Counted from the stretch's first letter, positions 33,199 to 42,902 are shown. The stretch: 54,534 nt of DNA from UBA5734 sp964499985 (GCA_964499985.1 CAZCMX010000007.1:1-54534); one strand, 5' to 3'. Made by a program: numbers and translations. The notes: generated by a model not told the origin, from the letters alone.

Positions 33199-35631
33199 AT
33201 GGCCCGTTTCATCTTTCCCCGTTTGCGCAACCAAAGACAGCTGAATTTGCGTCTGGTTTTCCTATCGGTCTTCCTGTTGATCATTTTATACATCAGTTGG
33301 CAGGCCTGGCCATCTTTTTATGAACAGGATGAAAAGCAGACCACGGCTGGCAGTGACTATCTGCCTTACCATCTCCGGCAAGGCGACCAGCTGGTCCAGG
33401 ATTTCAAATCTGTCAAGGATGGCCTGTCAGCCCTGACTTTGTCCTTTGATCTGCCGGAAAGTGCAGAATTGCCTGCCGGCACCCAGATCAGCCTCAAGAT
33501 CCAGTCTCCAGACGGCCAGGCAAGCATCGACCAGATCTTTCTCAGCCGGGACGATCTCAAGCTTTTTGCCCGGACCAGGATTCCTCTGAAATTCAATACC
33601 CCGACAGCCGGTCAAACGTATAGCCTGATCTTGTCGGTCGACCACCTGGCAGAAAATACACGTTTGTCCATCCATACATCCCATGCCGCCCAATATGGCC
33701 TGAAGGCCAATGGCCGCAGCACAGGCCTCCAGGCCGTCATGAGCCTGACCTATAGCCGGTTTAATGCCTGGACTTTTGCCCGGGCCCTGTTTTTGCTCTT
33801 GCTGATCCTGGCTCTAGTGATTCTACCCATGCCCAGACTGGAAGCGATGCTGCAGGAGGCGGTCGTCTTGCCCTTGCTGACGGCACCCTTCCTGACTCTG
33901 GTCAGCATTGAGATTCTCAATACGCTCAATGTCGATTCCATGCTGTCTGCTGCTGTTTTCTGGCTGGCCTATCTGACGATTCTCCTCTTCGAGCTGCTGC
34001 TGGCCAGTCTACTGGGCCGCGTCAGGCTTGCCATCATGGTCAATCATCTGCTGTTCATGGCCCTGGGAGTGGCCAACCATATCAAGCTGTTCTTCCGCGG
34101 TGACCCTTTCGTTGCCGGCGATTTACGCTCTGTCACCGAGGCTGCCCATACCATCAACCAGCTGAAGTTTGTCATCAATAGCCGGTTCCTGACCGCTGTC
34201 CTGCTGATGGCCATTTTCCTGCTCCTTCTAGGCAAGACCCGAGATACCCATGCCTCGCGCCGGACCCGCTGGCTGACAGCTCCCCTGGTCATCGCGCCCT
34301 TGATCGCCCTGCTCAATGGCCTGGTCCTGAACCCGGCCCTGATCAGCCTATATCCGGGGATTACCCGCTATCCTTGGAACCAGATGGTCAATTACAACCA
34401 GAATGGCGTGGTTATCCCGTTCATCCAGAGCACCAGAAACCTCAATCTCAGCGAGCCGGTCCAAGTGAGCCTGCCTGAGCCGGACTTCTACCAGATACCG
34501 GCGGACCGCAGGACAACCCAGGTTGCCCCGGAAAAACCCAATGTCATCGCCATCATGAGTGAATCCTTTGCAGATTTTGACAATATCCGACCGATTGAAA
34601 CATCAGAACCGGTCACCCCGTTTTTTGACCAGCTGCTGAATTCGCCCAATGCCCGGCATGGCAAATTGCTGGTCTCGATTTTTGGTGGCGGCACCTGCAA
34701 TTCCGAATTCGAATTCCTGACCGGCAGCAGCATGCTCTTCATGGCAGATGGCAGCCTGCCCTATAACAGCTATTTTTCCGGCCCGACCCATTCCTTGGCC
34801 GATCTTTTCGGTCAGCAGGGCTATCGCAGTGTCGCGATCCATCCCTACCTGAGAACGTTCTGGGATCGCGACCTGGTCTACCCGGCCATCGGATTTGACC
34901 AGTTCATCAGCCTGGAAGATTTCCCTGCGGGGGGTAAGGTCCGGGATTTTGTCAGCGACAAGGCCGATTTCGACCAGATCATCCGCAGCTTTGAAAACAA
35001 AAGTCCACAGGAGCGGCTATTTGTTTTCTCGGTGACCATGCAAAACCATTTCCCCTATAACAGTTCTGAAGAAATCTTGTCCGGTCTGGACTACAATATC
35101 AAGCTGCCGACCCTGACAGAGGTGGAATCGGTGGAGCTCTACCTGAGTCTTTTGCGCCAGTCAGACGATGCCTTGCGTGACTTGATCTATTATTTTTCAG
35201 CTGTGGAAGAGCCCACGCTGATTGTCTTGTTCGGTGACCACCTTCCGGGCAATAACAATGTCTTCAAGAATTTTTACGAGGATCTGTTTGGCAAGCCCCT
35301 GGCTGACCTGACCCAGCAGGAAACCCAGAAAATCTATGAAACACCCTGGCTGATCTGGGCCAACTATGACTTGCCAGCAGTGGCCAAGGACGTCACCAGC
35401 CCCAATTTCCTGGCGACCACCGTCCTGGACCTGGCGGGTGCCACAAAATCCCCGTATTTTGAACAGGTGAGCCAATTGAACCAGACCGTGAAAGCGATGA
35501 ATAATAAAATGGTCATCACCAGGGCCGGGCGGACTTATGACAAGGAATCCTTGCCAGCCAGCCTGGTCCGCCAGCTCAACCCATACTGGGCTGCGGAGTA
35601 TGACAATATCGTCCGGAACAAGACCCAGTAA
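33199..35631 (+). CDS. LTA synthase family (sulfatase-like) membrane polymerase
   Basis: About 810 aa. An N-terminal helix (LRLVFLSVFLLIILYISW) is followed by a roughly 180-residue outer domain, a block of five or more helices (about 215-400), and an extracytoplasmic alkaline-phosphatase-fold domain. That domain holds NVIAIMSESFADFDN (metal ligand E), the catalytic Thr in FGGGTCNSEFEFLTG, and IVLFGDHLPG near the end. LtaS enzymes transfer glycerol-phosphate from phosphatidylglycerol onto teichoic acid; the extra N-terminal domain is unlike LtaS and suggests a relative with another acceptor. ATG 33199 (AGGTG upstream) or 33181 are both possible; ATG or TTG further upstream lack support. Monocistronic. 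Confidence 0.88.
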   Translation: MARFIFPRLRNQRQLNLRLVFLSVFLLIILYISWQAWPSFYEQDEKQTTAGSDYLPYHLRQGDQLVQDFKSVKDGLSALTLSFDLPESAELPAGTQISLKIQSPDGQASIDQIFLSRDDLKLFARTRIPLKFNTPTAGQTYSLILSVDHLAENTRLSIHTSHAAQYGLKANGRSTGLQAVMSLTYSRFNAWTFARALFLLLLILALVILPMPRLEAMLQEAVVLPLLTAPFLTLVSIEILNTLNVDSMLSAAVFWLAYLTILLFELLLASLLGRVRLAIMVNHLLFMALGVANHIKLFFRGDPFVAGDLRSVTEAAHTINQLKFVINSRFLTAVLLMAIFLLLLGKTRDTHASRRTRWLTAPLVIAPLIALLNGLVLNPALISLYPGITRYPWNQMVNYNQNGVVIPFIQSTRNLNLSEPVQVSLPEPDFYQIPADRRTTQVAPEKPNVIAIMSESFADFDNIRPIETSEPVTPFFDQLLNSPNARHGKLLVSIFGGGTCNSEFEFLTGSSMLFMADGSLPYNSYFSGPTHSLADLFGQQGYRSVAIHPYLRTFWDRDLVYPAIGFDQFISLEDFPAGGKVRDFVSDKADFDQIIRSFENKSPQERLFVFSVTMQNHFPYNSSEEILSGLDYNIKLPTLTEVESVELYLSLLRQSDDALRDLIYYFSAVEEPTLIVLFGDHLPGNNNVFKNFYEDLFGKPLADLTQQETQKIYETPWLIWANYDLPAVAKDVTSPNFLATTVLDLAGATKSPYFEQVSQLNQTVKAMNNKMVITRAGRTYDKESLPASLVRQLNPYWAAEYDNIVRNKTQ

Positions 35632-35662
35632 GAATCCCGGCCCGTCCCAGGGGCCAGGATTC
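35632..35662 (+). terminator. Hairpin after the LtaS-like gene
   Basis: GAATCCCGGCCC pairs with GGGGCCAGGATTC right after the stop codon. No T-run follows, so it may act as an mRNA 3' end stabiliser or a Rho-independent terminator of low strength. Confidence 0.4.
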
Positions 35663-35689
35663 GAACCGGCTGGCAGCCCGGCCCGCTGA

Positions 35690-38600
35690 TCAAAGCTCGA
35701 ACAGGCTTCGGACCTCATCCACCGTCATCTGGGACAGCAGATTCTGGCCCGGTTTGATGACTGCTTCAATCATGGCCTGCTTTTGCTCCTGGATCGCCTG
35801 GATTTTTTCCTCCAGCGTGTCGCGCGCATAGAGCTTGAAAACCTGCACGATATTTTCCTGGCCGATCCGGTAGGCCCGGTCGGTCGCCTGGTCTTCGACA
35901 GCTGGATTCCACCAGGGGTCATAGTGGATGACGGTGTCGGCACCGGTCAGATTCAGGCCGGTGCCACCGGCTCGCAGCGAGATCAGGAAAATCTGGCCCT
36001 CGCCATTGTTGAAACGGTCAACCTGGGCCAGCCTTTCATCGGCAGCCACTTGGCCATCAATCAGGAAACAGTCCAGGCCATTGGCCTTCAGGCGTTCGCG
36101 GATGATTTGCAGCATTTGCGCGAACTGGGAGAAGACCAGGATCCGGTGACCCCCATCCAGGGCATCCGTGATCAGCTCATCCAGCAATAAGAGCTTGCCG
36201 CTATCACCTTCAAAGTCAATGAGAAACAGGCCAGGATGGCAACAGATCTGGCGCAGCCGCGTCAGCAGGGCCAGGATATAGAGCTGGCTGCGGGCAAATC
36301 CGTTCACGGCCACTTCCTGCTCGAAAGAATGGCGGGCTGTGGCCAGATATTGCTCATAAAGTGCCCGCTGCGGTGCCGTCATCTCAGCAACGACCCGAGT
36401 CTCGATTTTATCTGGCAATTCGCGCAGGACATCCTTTTTCATGCGACGCAGGACAAAGGGGGCGATCTGCCGGTGCAGATCAGCAAGGACATCGCTGCCG
36501 GGATCTTTCCAGCAAGGGACTTCGTAGCGCAGCTCGAACTGGCGCCGGCTCGACAGATAACCGGGCAGGAGGAAATCAAATATGGACCAGAGCTCGGTCA
36601 GCGAGTTTTCGATCGGTGTACCGGTCAGGGCAAAGGTCCGGTCTGCCCGGATCTGCTTGACGGAACGGGCATTGAGGGTTTCGGGATTCTTGATGTTCTG
36701 GGCTTCATCGAGAAAACAACTGGCAAAAGCAATCCCGGCCAGCTCCGGGTAATCGCGGCGCACCAGCGAATAGGACGTGATCACACAGGCCTGTTTGCCG
36801 ATCGAATCGAGCAAAGCTGTCCGTTGCTGGCGATTGCCGTCAAAAACCAGGACCTTGAGGCCAGGGGCAAATTTTTCGAATTCCCGTTGCCAGTTATAGA
36901 CCAGGCTGGTGGGGGCAATCACCAGGGAAGGCCGCCGCTTTTTGCGGTAGATGGATGCGATATAGACAATGGCCTGCAGCGTTTTGCCCAGACCCATGTC
37001 ATCCGCCAGGATGCCACCGAGTCCGTAGGCATCCAGGGTGCAAAGCCAATTGAAACCAAATTTCTGGTATGGCCGGAGTGGAACGGTGATGCCATGCGGC
37101 AGCCGGAAATTCTGCTGCCCCGGTGTCTCCAATGCCCGGGCCATCTCCAGGAGACTGGCATCCATGGCAATGACGCCCGGCTTTGTCTCAGGCCCGGCTC
37201 CACCGGCTGCCTCCTGGGCAGCCAGATGGGACGCCAGGCTCAGGACCCGGTAACGGGGCAAAGCGAAACGGTCCCTGGTTGGCTTGGCTCCCCAGGATTC
37301 GAGACGGTCGAAGATCATGAGGAGCTGACTGGCATGCCGTGAGTCAACCGCGCAGAAGTGCCCGGACTGGCACAGGCAGTAGGGCTTCTGGTCGCGCAAG
37401 GCCTGGATATAGACAGGCCGGTCTGCAATCGGCAGCTCACCCCAGGTGATCCGGATTTCCAGATGCTTATTTTCCGGCTGTTCGTTGATCCTGACTGTCA
37501 GCTCCGGTGCCGGCAGGATCCGGAAGGGCTGGCCTGTGCCATCAAGCAAACGGACCGATTCACTGGCAATGGCTTTGGGGCCATCATCGAGGAAGCGGTA
37601 AATGGCTTCGAAATCACTCAGCAGATGCACCTGTCCCTGGCGCCGAAATCCGGATAGCTCCAGCCTGTCCAGGATGGCCTGCTCGGAAAGCCGCTGCCGG
37701 ACAATGATTTTTTCCTTGCCATCAGTGCCTTTGCCGGCGGAAGCCAGGGCATAGGGGCTGAGCGTTACGGATCCATAATGGAAGGAGACATCTGCCTGCA
37801 AGCCATCCTGAATGCTTTCCAGGCGGATTGTGGTCTGCAGGGGCTCCTGGACCAGACGTTCAGACAGCTGGTCGGAATAGTCGATTGGGCAGAGCGCTGC
37901 AAGAGCCGGACTGGGCAGCCCCGCCAGTTCAGCGACCTCATCCACACTGAGGGTCAGATGACTGTTGCCGGGAACTGCAAAAATCGACAGAACCGGATCG
38001 AGCAGGCGAATGGTGTCCCGGGGTGGCAGATAGAATGTGTCGTCGACCAGATAGATGTTGCGGGAGGCGGTCAATTGCAGCAAGGCGGGCCCTGGCTGGC
38101 GCACCAGATGATACATGCCGTCATGATTGTCTGTTTCTGTGACCAGCAACCGGATGGGCAGGGCCGACTCCACAACTCGGATCGGCCACGTTTCTGTCCC
38201 CTTGAGTGTGGACCAGCGATAGCGGGGCTGGCGGTCCGCCAGCCGCAAGAAAGCCGCAGCCCGGCTGGCATTGAGGATCAGGCTTTTTTCCGAGCGAGAG
38301 GAAGCCGCTGAGCCAAAGGTGGCTTTGTAATCCTGCTCATAGGCATCCAGCAAGAGATTGAGCAGCGGCTCATCGGAGGGATCAAAGCGGTGGAGGAAGG
38401 GGTCATAGGTCAATTGTTCGTCGATCTCGAACGGCAAGTCCCTCGACAAAGCATCCAGGAATTGCTCCACATGATTCACCGCATGCATACGCCCATTCGA
38501 TACTTGCAGGGTCAGGGATGGCAAAGTGCTGGGATTATTGCCACAAGCCATCACGACATGCAATTTGAGGATCTGCCTGCCCTGGTTATGCATGATCTGG

Positions 38601-38977
38601 GCCTTGCGACTGGCCTGGCTCAGGAATTCACGCGCCTTGATCCGGCTTTTTCGCGACAACTGCTGCCCGGAATCACTTTTATTGGCGCCAAAATGATCGA
38701 TACAATACAAGAGGACAGCGGCAATATGCTTGCAATCCCCCCAGTAAGACGTAAAGGCGCTGCATGTGCAGCTGGTATCGTGAATGGCTCCGTCACGGTT
38801 CAGGATAATCCGCACCTGGTAGGGCTGAGTGCCTTCGACCCTGGCCTGGATCAGACCCTTGTCAGCGTCATAGCTGACCTCACCGACCTGTCCGTTGCGA
38901 TAGCAGGCCCGGCCATTCATATAGGTAGGACCATTGGTTGTCCGTTCGCGGATGGTGCTGGTCTTGATGGTGAACAT
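35690..38977 (-). CDS. SWIM zinc-finger SNF2-family helicase
   Basis: 1095 aa. The N-terminus carries a SWIM zinc finger (SCTCSAFTSYWGDCKHIAA) for DNA or protein binding. A long middle part resembles the SNF2-associated region of bacterial homologues. The C-terminal half is a Swi2/Snf2 ATPase: motif I DDMGLGKTLQ, Ia VIAPTSLVYNW, II DEAQ, III ALTGTPIENSLTELWS, then the helicase C domain with ILVFSQFAQML, LIDGQVAADER, SLRAGGTGLNLTGAD and a final AYRIGQ. Such enzymes move along duplex DNA and displace proteins; the bacterial role is poorly known. ATG 38977 follows GGGGAGA. Confidence 0.93.
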   Translation of the reverse strand: MFTIKTSTIRERTTNGPTYMNGRACYRNGQVGEVSYDADKGLIQARVEGTQPYQVRIILNRDGAIHDTSCTCSAFTSYWGDCKHIAAVLLYCIDHFGANKSDSGQQLSRKSRIKAREFLSQASRKAQIMHNQGRQILKLHVVMACGNNPSTLPSLTLQVSNGRMHAVNHVEQFLDALSRDLPFEIDEQLTYDPFLHRFDPSDEPLLNLLLDAYEQDYKATFGSAASSRSEKSLILNASRAAAFLRLADRQPRYRWSTLKGTETWPIRVVESALPIRLLVTETDNHDGMYHLVRQPGPALLQLTASRNIYLVDDTFYLPPRDTIRLLDPVLSIFAVPGNSHLTLSVDEVAELAGLPSPALAALCPIDYSDQLSERLVQEPLQTTIRLESIQDGLQADVSFHYGSVTLSPYALASAGKGTDGKEKIIVRQRLSEQAILDRLELSGFRRQGQVHLLSDFEAIYRFLDDGPKAIASESVRLLDGTGQPFRILPAPELTVRINEQPENKHLEIRITWGELPIADRPVYIQALRDQKPYCLCQSGHFCAVDSRHASQLLMIFDRLESWGAKPTRDRFALPRYRVLSLASHLAAQEAAGGAGPETKPGVIAMDASLLEMARALETPGQQNFRLPHGITVPLRPYQKFGFNWLCTLDAYGLGGILADDMGLGKTLQAIVYIASIYRKKRRPSLVIAPTSLVYNWQREFEKFAPGLKVLVFDGNRQQRTALLDSIGKQACVITSYSLVRRDYPELAGIAFASCFLDEAQNIKNPETLNARSVKQIRADRTFALTGTPIENSLTELWSIFDFLLPGYLSSRRQFELRYEVPCWKDPGSDVLADLHRQIAPFVLRRMKKDVLRELPDKIETRVVAEMTAPQRALYEQYLATARHSFEQEVAVNGFARSQLYILALLTRLRQICCHPGLFLIDFEGDSGKLLLLDELITDALDGGHRILVFSQFAQMLQIIRERLKANGLDCFLIDGQVAADERLAQVDRFNNGEGQIFLISLRAGGTGLNLTGADTVIHYDPWWNPAVEDQATDRAYRIGQENIVQVFKLYARDTLEEKIQAIQEQKQAMIEAVIKPGQNLLSQMTVDEVRSLFEL

Positions 38978-39042
38978 GTTGTCTCCCCGGTTGATTAAGA
39001 AGCGAGCAATGCCATCGCCATGCAAAAAGGATACAAAATGTA

Positions 39043-39071
39043 ATTATATCAGACATTCTTTTGACAGACAA
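39043..39071 (-). promoter_or_regulatory. Promoter of the SNF2 helicase gene
   Basis: Minus strand TTGTCT (39066-39071) and a perfect TATAAT (39043-39048) with 17-bp spacing, about 65 bp before the ATG. Between here and the rplM promoter (39072-39220) I see no gene or structure. Confidence 0.75.
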
Positions 39072-39220
39072 TGAAAACCGCCAGCCAGACGGCTATGCCC
39101 GGCCTCGGTTTCCGTCGCTTCATCCCGTGCCCAGAGTCCCCGGTCCCCTGTCCCATATCGGCGAAAAAGGTCGAAAAACTGAGAAAAATGAAAATACAGT
39201 CGTCTATTTTAAATTCATGC

Positions 39221-39248
39221 TTGACAGTCGATGACAACCTGATAGAAT
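39221..39248 (+). promoter_or_regulatory. Promoter of rplM-rpsI
   Basis: Perfect TTGACA (39221-39226), 16-bp spacer, TAGAAT (39243-39248). Start near 39255, leaving a leader of about 70 nt. Confidence 0.8.
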
Positions 39249-39272
39249 GAGAAAGCATTTGCGATGAAAGTT

Positions 39273-39299
39273 AGATCCAGTCTGTCGTTTTCTGGATCT
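39273..39299 (+). promoter_or_regulatory. Hairpin in the rplM leader (possible L13 autoregulatory element)
   Basis: AGATCCAG (39273-39280) pairs perfectly with CTGGATCT (39292-39299), an 8-bp stem with an 11-nt loop, ending 9 nt before the SD (GGAGGT). Firmicutes rplM leaders often fold into an L13-binding structure; whether this matches that class was not tested. Confidence 0.45.
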
Positions 39300-39323
39300 G
39301 ATCAATTGGAGGTAATCAGACAC

Positions 39324-39758
39324 ATGAGTACTTTTGTGGCCAAGTCCGCAGAGATTCAGAGAAAATGGTATGTTGTCGATGCAGAAGGCCTGACCATGGG
39401 CCGTCTGGCCAGCGAAGTGGCCAGCGTTCTGCGTGGCAAGCACAAGCCCGAATTCACCCCGTTTCTGGACACCGGTGACTATGTCATCGTGGTCAATGCA
39501 GCCAAAATGGTCCTGACCGGCAAGAAGCTCGACCAGAAGCTGTACCGCTACCACACCCAGTATCCTGGCGGCCTCAAGGAAGTCAGCTACAGAAACCTGA
39601 TGGACAAGCGCCCGGAGAAGGCTTTTGAATTAGCCGTCAAAGGCATGCTGCCCAAGAACGCACTCGGCCGCCAGATGTTCCGGAAGCTCCACGTTTTCGC
39701 CGGACCCGAACATGACCATGCCGCCCAGAAGCCCGAAGTGCTCAAGTTCTCGATCTGA
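39324..39758 (+). CDS. rplM: 50S ribosomal protein L13
   Basis: 144 aa, normal length. Recognised by KWYVVDAEGLTMGRLASEVA, LRGKHKPEFTPFLDTGDYV, KLYRYHTQYPGGLKEVSYR, the signature AVKGMLPKNALGRQMFRKL and a terminal FAGPEHDHAAQKPE. L13 is an early-assembly 50S protein binding 23S rRNA. ATG 39324 has GGAGGT upstream. It forms the standard operon with rpsI, 24 bp downstream. Confidence 0.98.
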   Translation: MSTFVAKSAEIQRKWYVVDAEGLTMGRLASEVASVLRGKHKPEFTPFLDTGDYVIVVNAAKMVLTGKKLDQKLYRYHTQYPGGLKEVSYRNLMDKRPEKAFELAVKGMLPKNALGRQMFRKLHVFAGPEHDHAAQKPEVLKFSI

Positions 39759-39782
39759 TTGAAAGCGAGGAGACATTAAGAC

Positions 39783-40193
39783 ATGGCTACTAAAAAAGCT
39801 GCTAAAACCTATTTCTACGGCACTGGCCGCCGCAAAAATGCGGTTGCCTGCGTCCGGATTCTGCCTGGCAAGGGTCAGGTCACCATCAACGACAAGAGCC
39901 TGGATGATTATTTCGGCATGGAGACCTTGAAGCTGATCGTCAATCAGCCGATGGTCGCCACCAATAGCGTCGACAAATATGACATCATCTGCAAAGTCAT
40001 CGGCGGCGGTTTGTCCGGCCAGGCTGGTGCCATCCGCCACGGGCTGTCCCGTGCTTTGGTCAAGGCTGACGAAGAAGCCAACAAAGCCATCCTCAAGAAG
40101 GCTGGTTTCCTGACCCGTGACTCACGCATGAAGGAACGCAAGAAATACGGCCTCAAGAAAGCCCGCAAGGCTTCCCAGTTCTCCAAGCGCTGA
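39783..40193 (+). CDS. rpsI: 30S ribosomal protein S9
   Basis: 136 aa, normal length: YFYGTGRRKNAVACVRI, GKGQVTIND, the core GGGLSGQAGAIRHGLSRAL and the C-terminal tail ending SQFSKR, whose last Arg contacts P-site tRNA in the ribosome. GAGGAGA precedes the ATG. Last gene of the rplM operon, followed by a strong terminator. Confidence 0.98.
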   Translation: MATKKAAKTYFYGTGRRKNAVACVRILPGKGQVTINDKSLDDYFGMETLKLIVNQPMVATNSVDKYDIICKVIGGGLSGQAGAIRHGLSRALVKADEEANKAILKKAGFLTRDSRMKERKKYGLKKARKASQFSKR

Positions 40194-40267
40194 TCGCCTG
40201 GCGATCCGCAGCTGGCCTGGACCTGCCACCTGGCGGTCACAGCCCAGCCTGCTTCAGCAAAACACAG

Positions 40268-40304
40268 ACCGGACAGAGGCAACAAAAGCCTCTGTCCGGT
40301 TTTT
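40268..40304 (+). terminator. Terminator of rplM-rpsI
   Basis: Perfect 13-bp stem ACCGGACAGAGGC / GCCTCTGTCCGGT with a 7-nt loop and T5. Confidence 0.92.
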
Positions 40305-40361
40305 GCACGCTGCCGGATGGTTTATACTGGAGACATTGCCTGATTTGGAAAGGACATTGAC

Positions 40362-41615
40362 ATGCGCACTGCGATCTTGAACGCCCACCTGCTGACCCTG
40401 GCAGGCCCACCGGTCGAGCAAGGCTATCTGGTGATCGAAGATGACCGGATTTTGGCTTTGGGTCCTGGCGAGCTGCCGGAAGACTTGGCCCCGACTGTCA
40501 CCTTGCGGGTGGACGCTGGCGGGGCAGTTCTTCTGCCAGGACTGATTGACGCCCATTGCCATGTCGGCCTGTTCAACGATGGACTGGGCAAGGAAGGTGA
40601 GGACGGCAACGAAGAGACTGACCCCGTCACCCCTCATCTGCTGGCTACGGACGGGATCTACAGCGAGGACCGCTGCTTTGCCGAGGCCCTGGCGGCCGGT
40701 GTGACCACTGTCCTGACCGGCCCAGGCAGCGCCAATGTCCTGTCAGGCCAGTTTGCCCTGCTGCATACCCGGGGCCAGCGTGTCGAGACCATGACCATCC
40801 AGGCCCAGGCTGCCCTGAAGGCGTCTCTGGGTGAAAACCCGAAAAGCGTCCATGGTGGCAAGGATCGCAGCCCGTCGACCCGGATGGGAACCGCCGCGGT
40901 GCTGCGCGAGGCCCTGCAAAAGACCGTGCGATACCGCGACAAGACCAGCAAGGCCCGGGAGTCCCTGGCAGCCGGTAAAACGGATGTCGAGCTGCCGGAC
41001 CTTGATGTTCGCCTGGAGGCCTTGCTGCCCGTTTTGCGTGGAGATAGGCCGGTCAAGTTCCATGCCCACCGGGCGGATGACATTTTGACAGCGGTGCGGA
41101 TCGCCAATGAATTCGGCCTGCGCTATACCCTCGACCATTGTACTGAGGGTTACCGGATTGCCCAGATCCTGGCTGATGAATACGTTCTGGGCCAGGCAGA
41201 AGGCCATGGCCAGGGCCAACCAGGACGCGGCCGCCTGGAAGGTGTCATCGTTGGCCCGATTTTGTCGGACCGCAGCAAGCCCGAGCTGACCCGTTCCGAT
41301 GTCCGCAATGCAGCCATCCTGGCCCAGGCCGGCCTGCCGGTGGCCATCATGACGGACCATCCCGTGATCCCGATCCAGTATTTGACGGTCAGTGCAGCCA
41401 TTGCCTGCCAGGCCGGCCTGCCGGAAGATCTGGCCCTGGCTGCCATCACCTCGGTTGCGGCCCGGCTGGCTGGGATTGCCCAGACACATGGCACCCTGGA
41501 ACCAGGTAAAAAGGCTGATCTGGCGCTGTTCAGCGGCCATCCGTTTGATTATCGCAGCCAGACGCTGCAGGTCTGGATCGATGGCCAGACAGTCTACCGC
41601 AAGGAGGAACCATGA
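40362..41615 (+). CDS. Imidazolonepropionase-like amidohydrolase
   Basis: 417 aa metal-dependent hydrolase of the amidohydrolase superfamily. Metal ligands: H-x-H in LIDAHCHVG, His in KFHAHRADD and TLDHCTEG, and the catalytic Asp in MTDHPVIP. N- and C-terminal strands (MRTAILNAH, GKKADLALFSGHPFD) make the small beta-sandwich. The closest pattern is the broad imidazolonepropionase-like or prolidase-like group, whose substrates vary, so no reaction is claimed. It overlaps tsaE by 4 bp (ATGA) at the head of a four-gene operon. GGAAAGGA precedes the ATG. A TATACT at 40324-40329 may be the -10. Confidence 0.87.
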   Translation: MRTAILNAHLLTLAGPPVEQGYLVIEDDRILALGPGELPEDLAPTVTLRVDAGGAVLLPGLIDAHCHVGLFNDGLGKEGEDGNEETDPVTPHLLATDGIYSEDRCFAEALAAGVTTVLTGPGSANVLSGQFALLHTRGQRVETMTIQAQAALKASLGENPKSVHGGKDRSPSTRMGTAAVLREALQKTVRYRDKTSKARESLAAGKTDVELPDLDVRLEALLPVLRGDRPVKFHAHRADDILTAVRIANEFGLRYTLDHCTEGYRIAQILADEYVLGQAEGHGQGQPGRGRLEGVIVGPILSDRSKPELTRSDVRNAAILAQAGLPVAIMTDHPVIPIQYLTVSAAIACQAGLPEDLALAAITSVAARLAGIAQTHGTLEPGKKADLALFSGHPFDYRSQTLQVWIDGQTVYRKEEP

Positions 41616-42163
41616 ACAGGGAAACGGACTGCAACGACACCCCGGCCCAGGTCCGGCCCAGCCTGCATGCCCTGCATCTGGTCACCGAATCTGCCGCACA
41701 AACCGCACGGGTCGGTCTGCTGCTGGCCAATCTGCTCAAGCCGGGTGATGTGATCAGCCTGGATGGCGATCTGGGCGCGGGCAAGACAGCCCTCTCGAGA
41801 GGAATCGCCGATGGCCTGGGCTGCCTGACGCCCGTTTCCAGTCCCACCTTTACCCTTTTGATGGAACATCCGGCAACCGGCCGCGGCTTGCCCCTTTACC
41901 ATTTTGATGTCTATCGCCTGGCCGGAGCGGATGATTTCCTGGCCCTCGGGCTCGATGACTATTTCAGTCGCGATGGAATCTGCCTGATCGAGTGGGGCAG
42001 CCTGATCGAGGAGATCTTGCCCCTGCAGACTTTGAAAATCCTGATTCGCCTGACGGATCCACAGACTCCGGATCAGCGGGTGATGACGTTCTACTGGCCG
42101 GGCCATGCCGATGAACTGGACCTGCTGGAAAGGAGCTGGCAAGATGCTCATCCTGGCATCTGA
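41612..42163 (+). CDS. tsaE: tRNA threonylcarbamoyladenosine biosynthesis ATPase TsaE
   Basis: 183 aa. TsaE is the ATPase that drives the TsaB-TsaD complex making t6A37 in ANN-reading tRNAs. Walker A in SLDGDLGAGKTALSRG, then SSPTFTLLMEH, LYHFDVYRLAGADDFLALG and ICLIEWGSL, all at expected spacing. The N-terminal 20 residues are extra. It overlaps the amidohydrolase stop and, at its end, the tsaB start by 20 bp. Confidence 0.95.
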   Translation: MNRETDCNDTPAQVRPSLHALHLVTESAAQTARVGLLLANLLKPGDVISLDGDLGAGKTALSRGIADGLGCLTPVSSPTFTLLMEHPATGRGLPLYHFDVYRLAGADDFLALGLDDYFSRDGICLIEWGSLIEEILPLQTLKILIRLTDPQTPDQRVMTFYWPGHADELDLLERSWQDAHPGI

Positions 42164-42902
42164 TACGACGGGCAAAAGCCTGTCCTTGGCTTTGGTCAGA
42201 AATGGAAACCTGGTCGGTGAAAGCCGCTTCAATCTGGGCTATAACCATGCCGTGACCCATCTGCCGCAGGTCATGGCCCTGTTGCAGGCTTGTGAAATTT
42301 CCCTCGAAACCGTCGATTTGCTCGCCGTCACCTCCGGCCCCGGCTCATTTACAGGCACCCGCATCGGCCTGTCCAGCTTCAAGGCCCTGGCTTATGCAGC
42401 CGGCAAACCTCTTCTGGGGGTCTCGACGCTGGAGACTCTGGCCTGGCCCTGGCGCCATCTGGCCCAGACCCTGGTCTGTCCTGTGCTGGATGCCCGCAAT
42501 GGCCGTGTCTATGCGGCCTGTTACCGGACAACCGGTCTCCCGCCCACGGAAACTGGCTCCGGGCTGACCGCTCTGGTCCGGCCTGGCAATTACCCTGTGA
42601 CGGAATTCCTGGACTTGCTGGCCCAGTCCGTCGCCCAGACTGGCCTGTCCGCCGCGCCGATCCTCTGCGTCGGCGATGGGGCGTCGGTATTGCAGCATGA
42701 GCGGCAGACTCGGCCGGCTGATCTGGACCTGCAGCTGATCCGGCTCGACAGGATCCATGACGCGCCCAGCGCAGCGGCAGCGGCCATGCTGGCTGAAGCA
42801 CATTATCTGGCGGGCGCTGATGGCGATCCCTTTCATTTGAATGCCACCTATCTGACACCGTCGTCAGCAGAACGCCTGCGCCAGGAGAAGGCCAGGCCAT
42901 GA
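42144..42902 (+). CDS. tsaB: tRNA threonylcarbamoyladenosine biosynthesis protein TsaB
   Basis: 252 aa ASKHA-fold partner of TsaD. Start motif MLILASDTTGKSLSLAL, NHAVTHLPQV, the family signature SGPGSFTGTRIGLSSFKALA and DARNGRVYAACY are visible. ATG 42144 with AAGGAG 8 nt upstream, inside the end of tsaE, so translation is coupled. TsaD itself is not in the window. Confidence 0.95.
   Translation: MLILASDTTGKSLSLALVRNGNLVGESRFNLGYNHAVTHLPQVMALLQACEISLETVDLLAVTSGPGSFTGTRIGLSSFKALAYAAGKPLLGVSTLETLAWPWRHLAQTLVCPVLDARNGRVYAACYRTTGLPPTETGSGLTALVRPGNYPVTEFLDLLAQSVAQTGLSAAPILCVGDGASVLQHERQTRPADLDLQLIRLDRIHDAPSAAAAAMLAEAHYLAGADGDPFHLNATYLTPSSAERLRQEKARP

Noticed and set aside
35652..35676. tRNA fragment (minus strand resembles a T-arm, GGTTCGAATCC)
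   Set aside because: Only the T-arm-like part is present; no acceptor, D-arm or anticodon arm can be formed around it. It is part of the hairpin after the LtaS-like gene.
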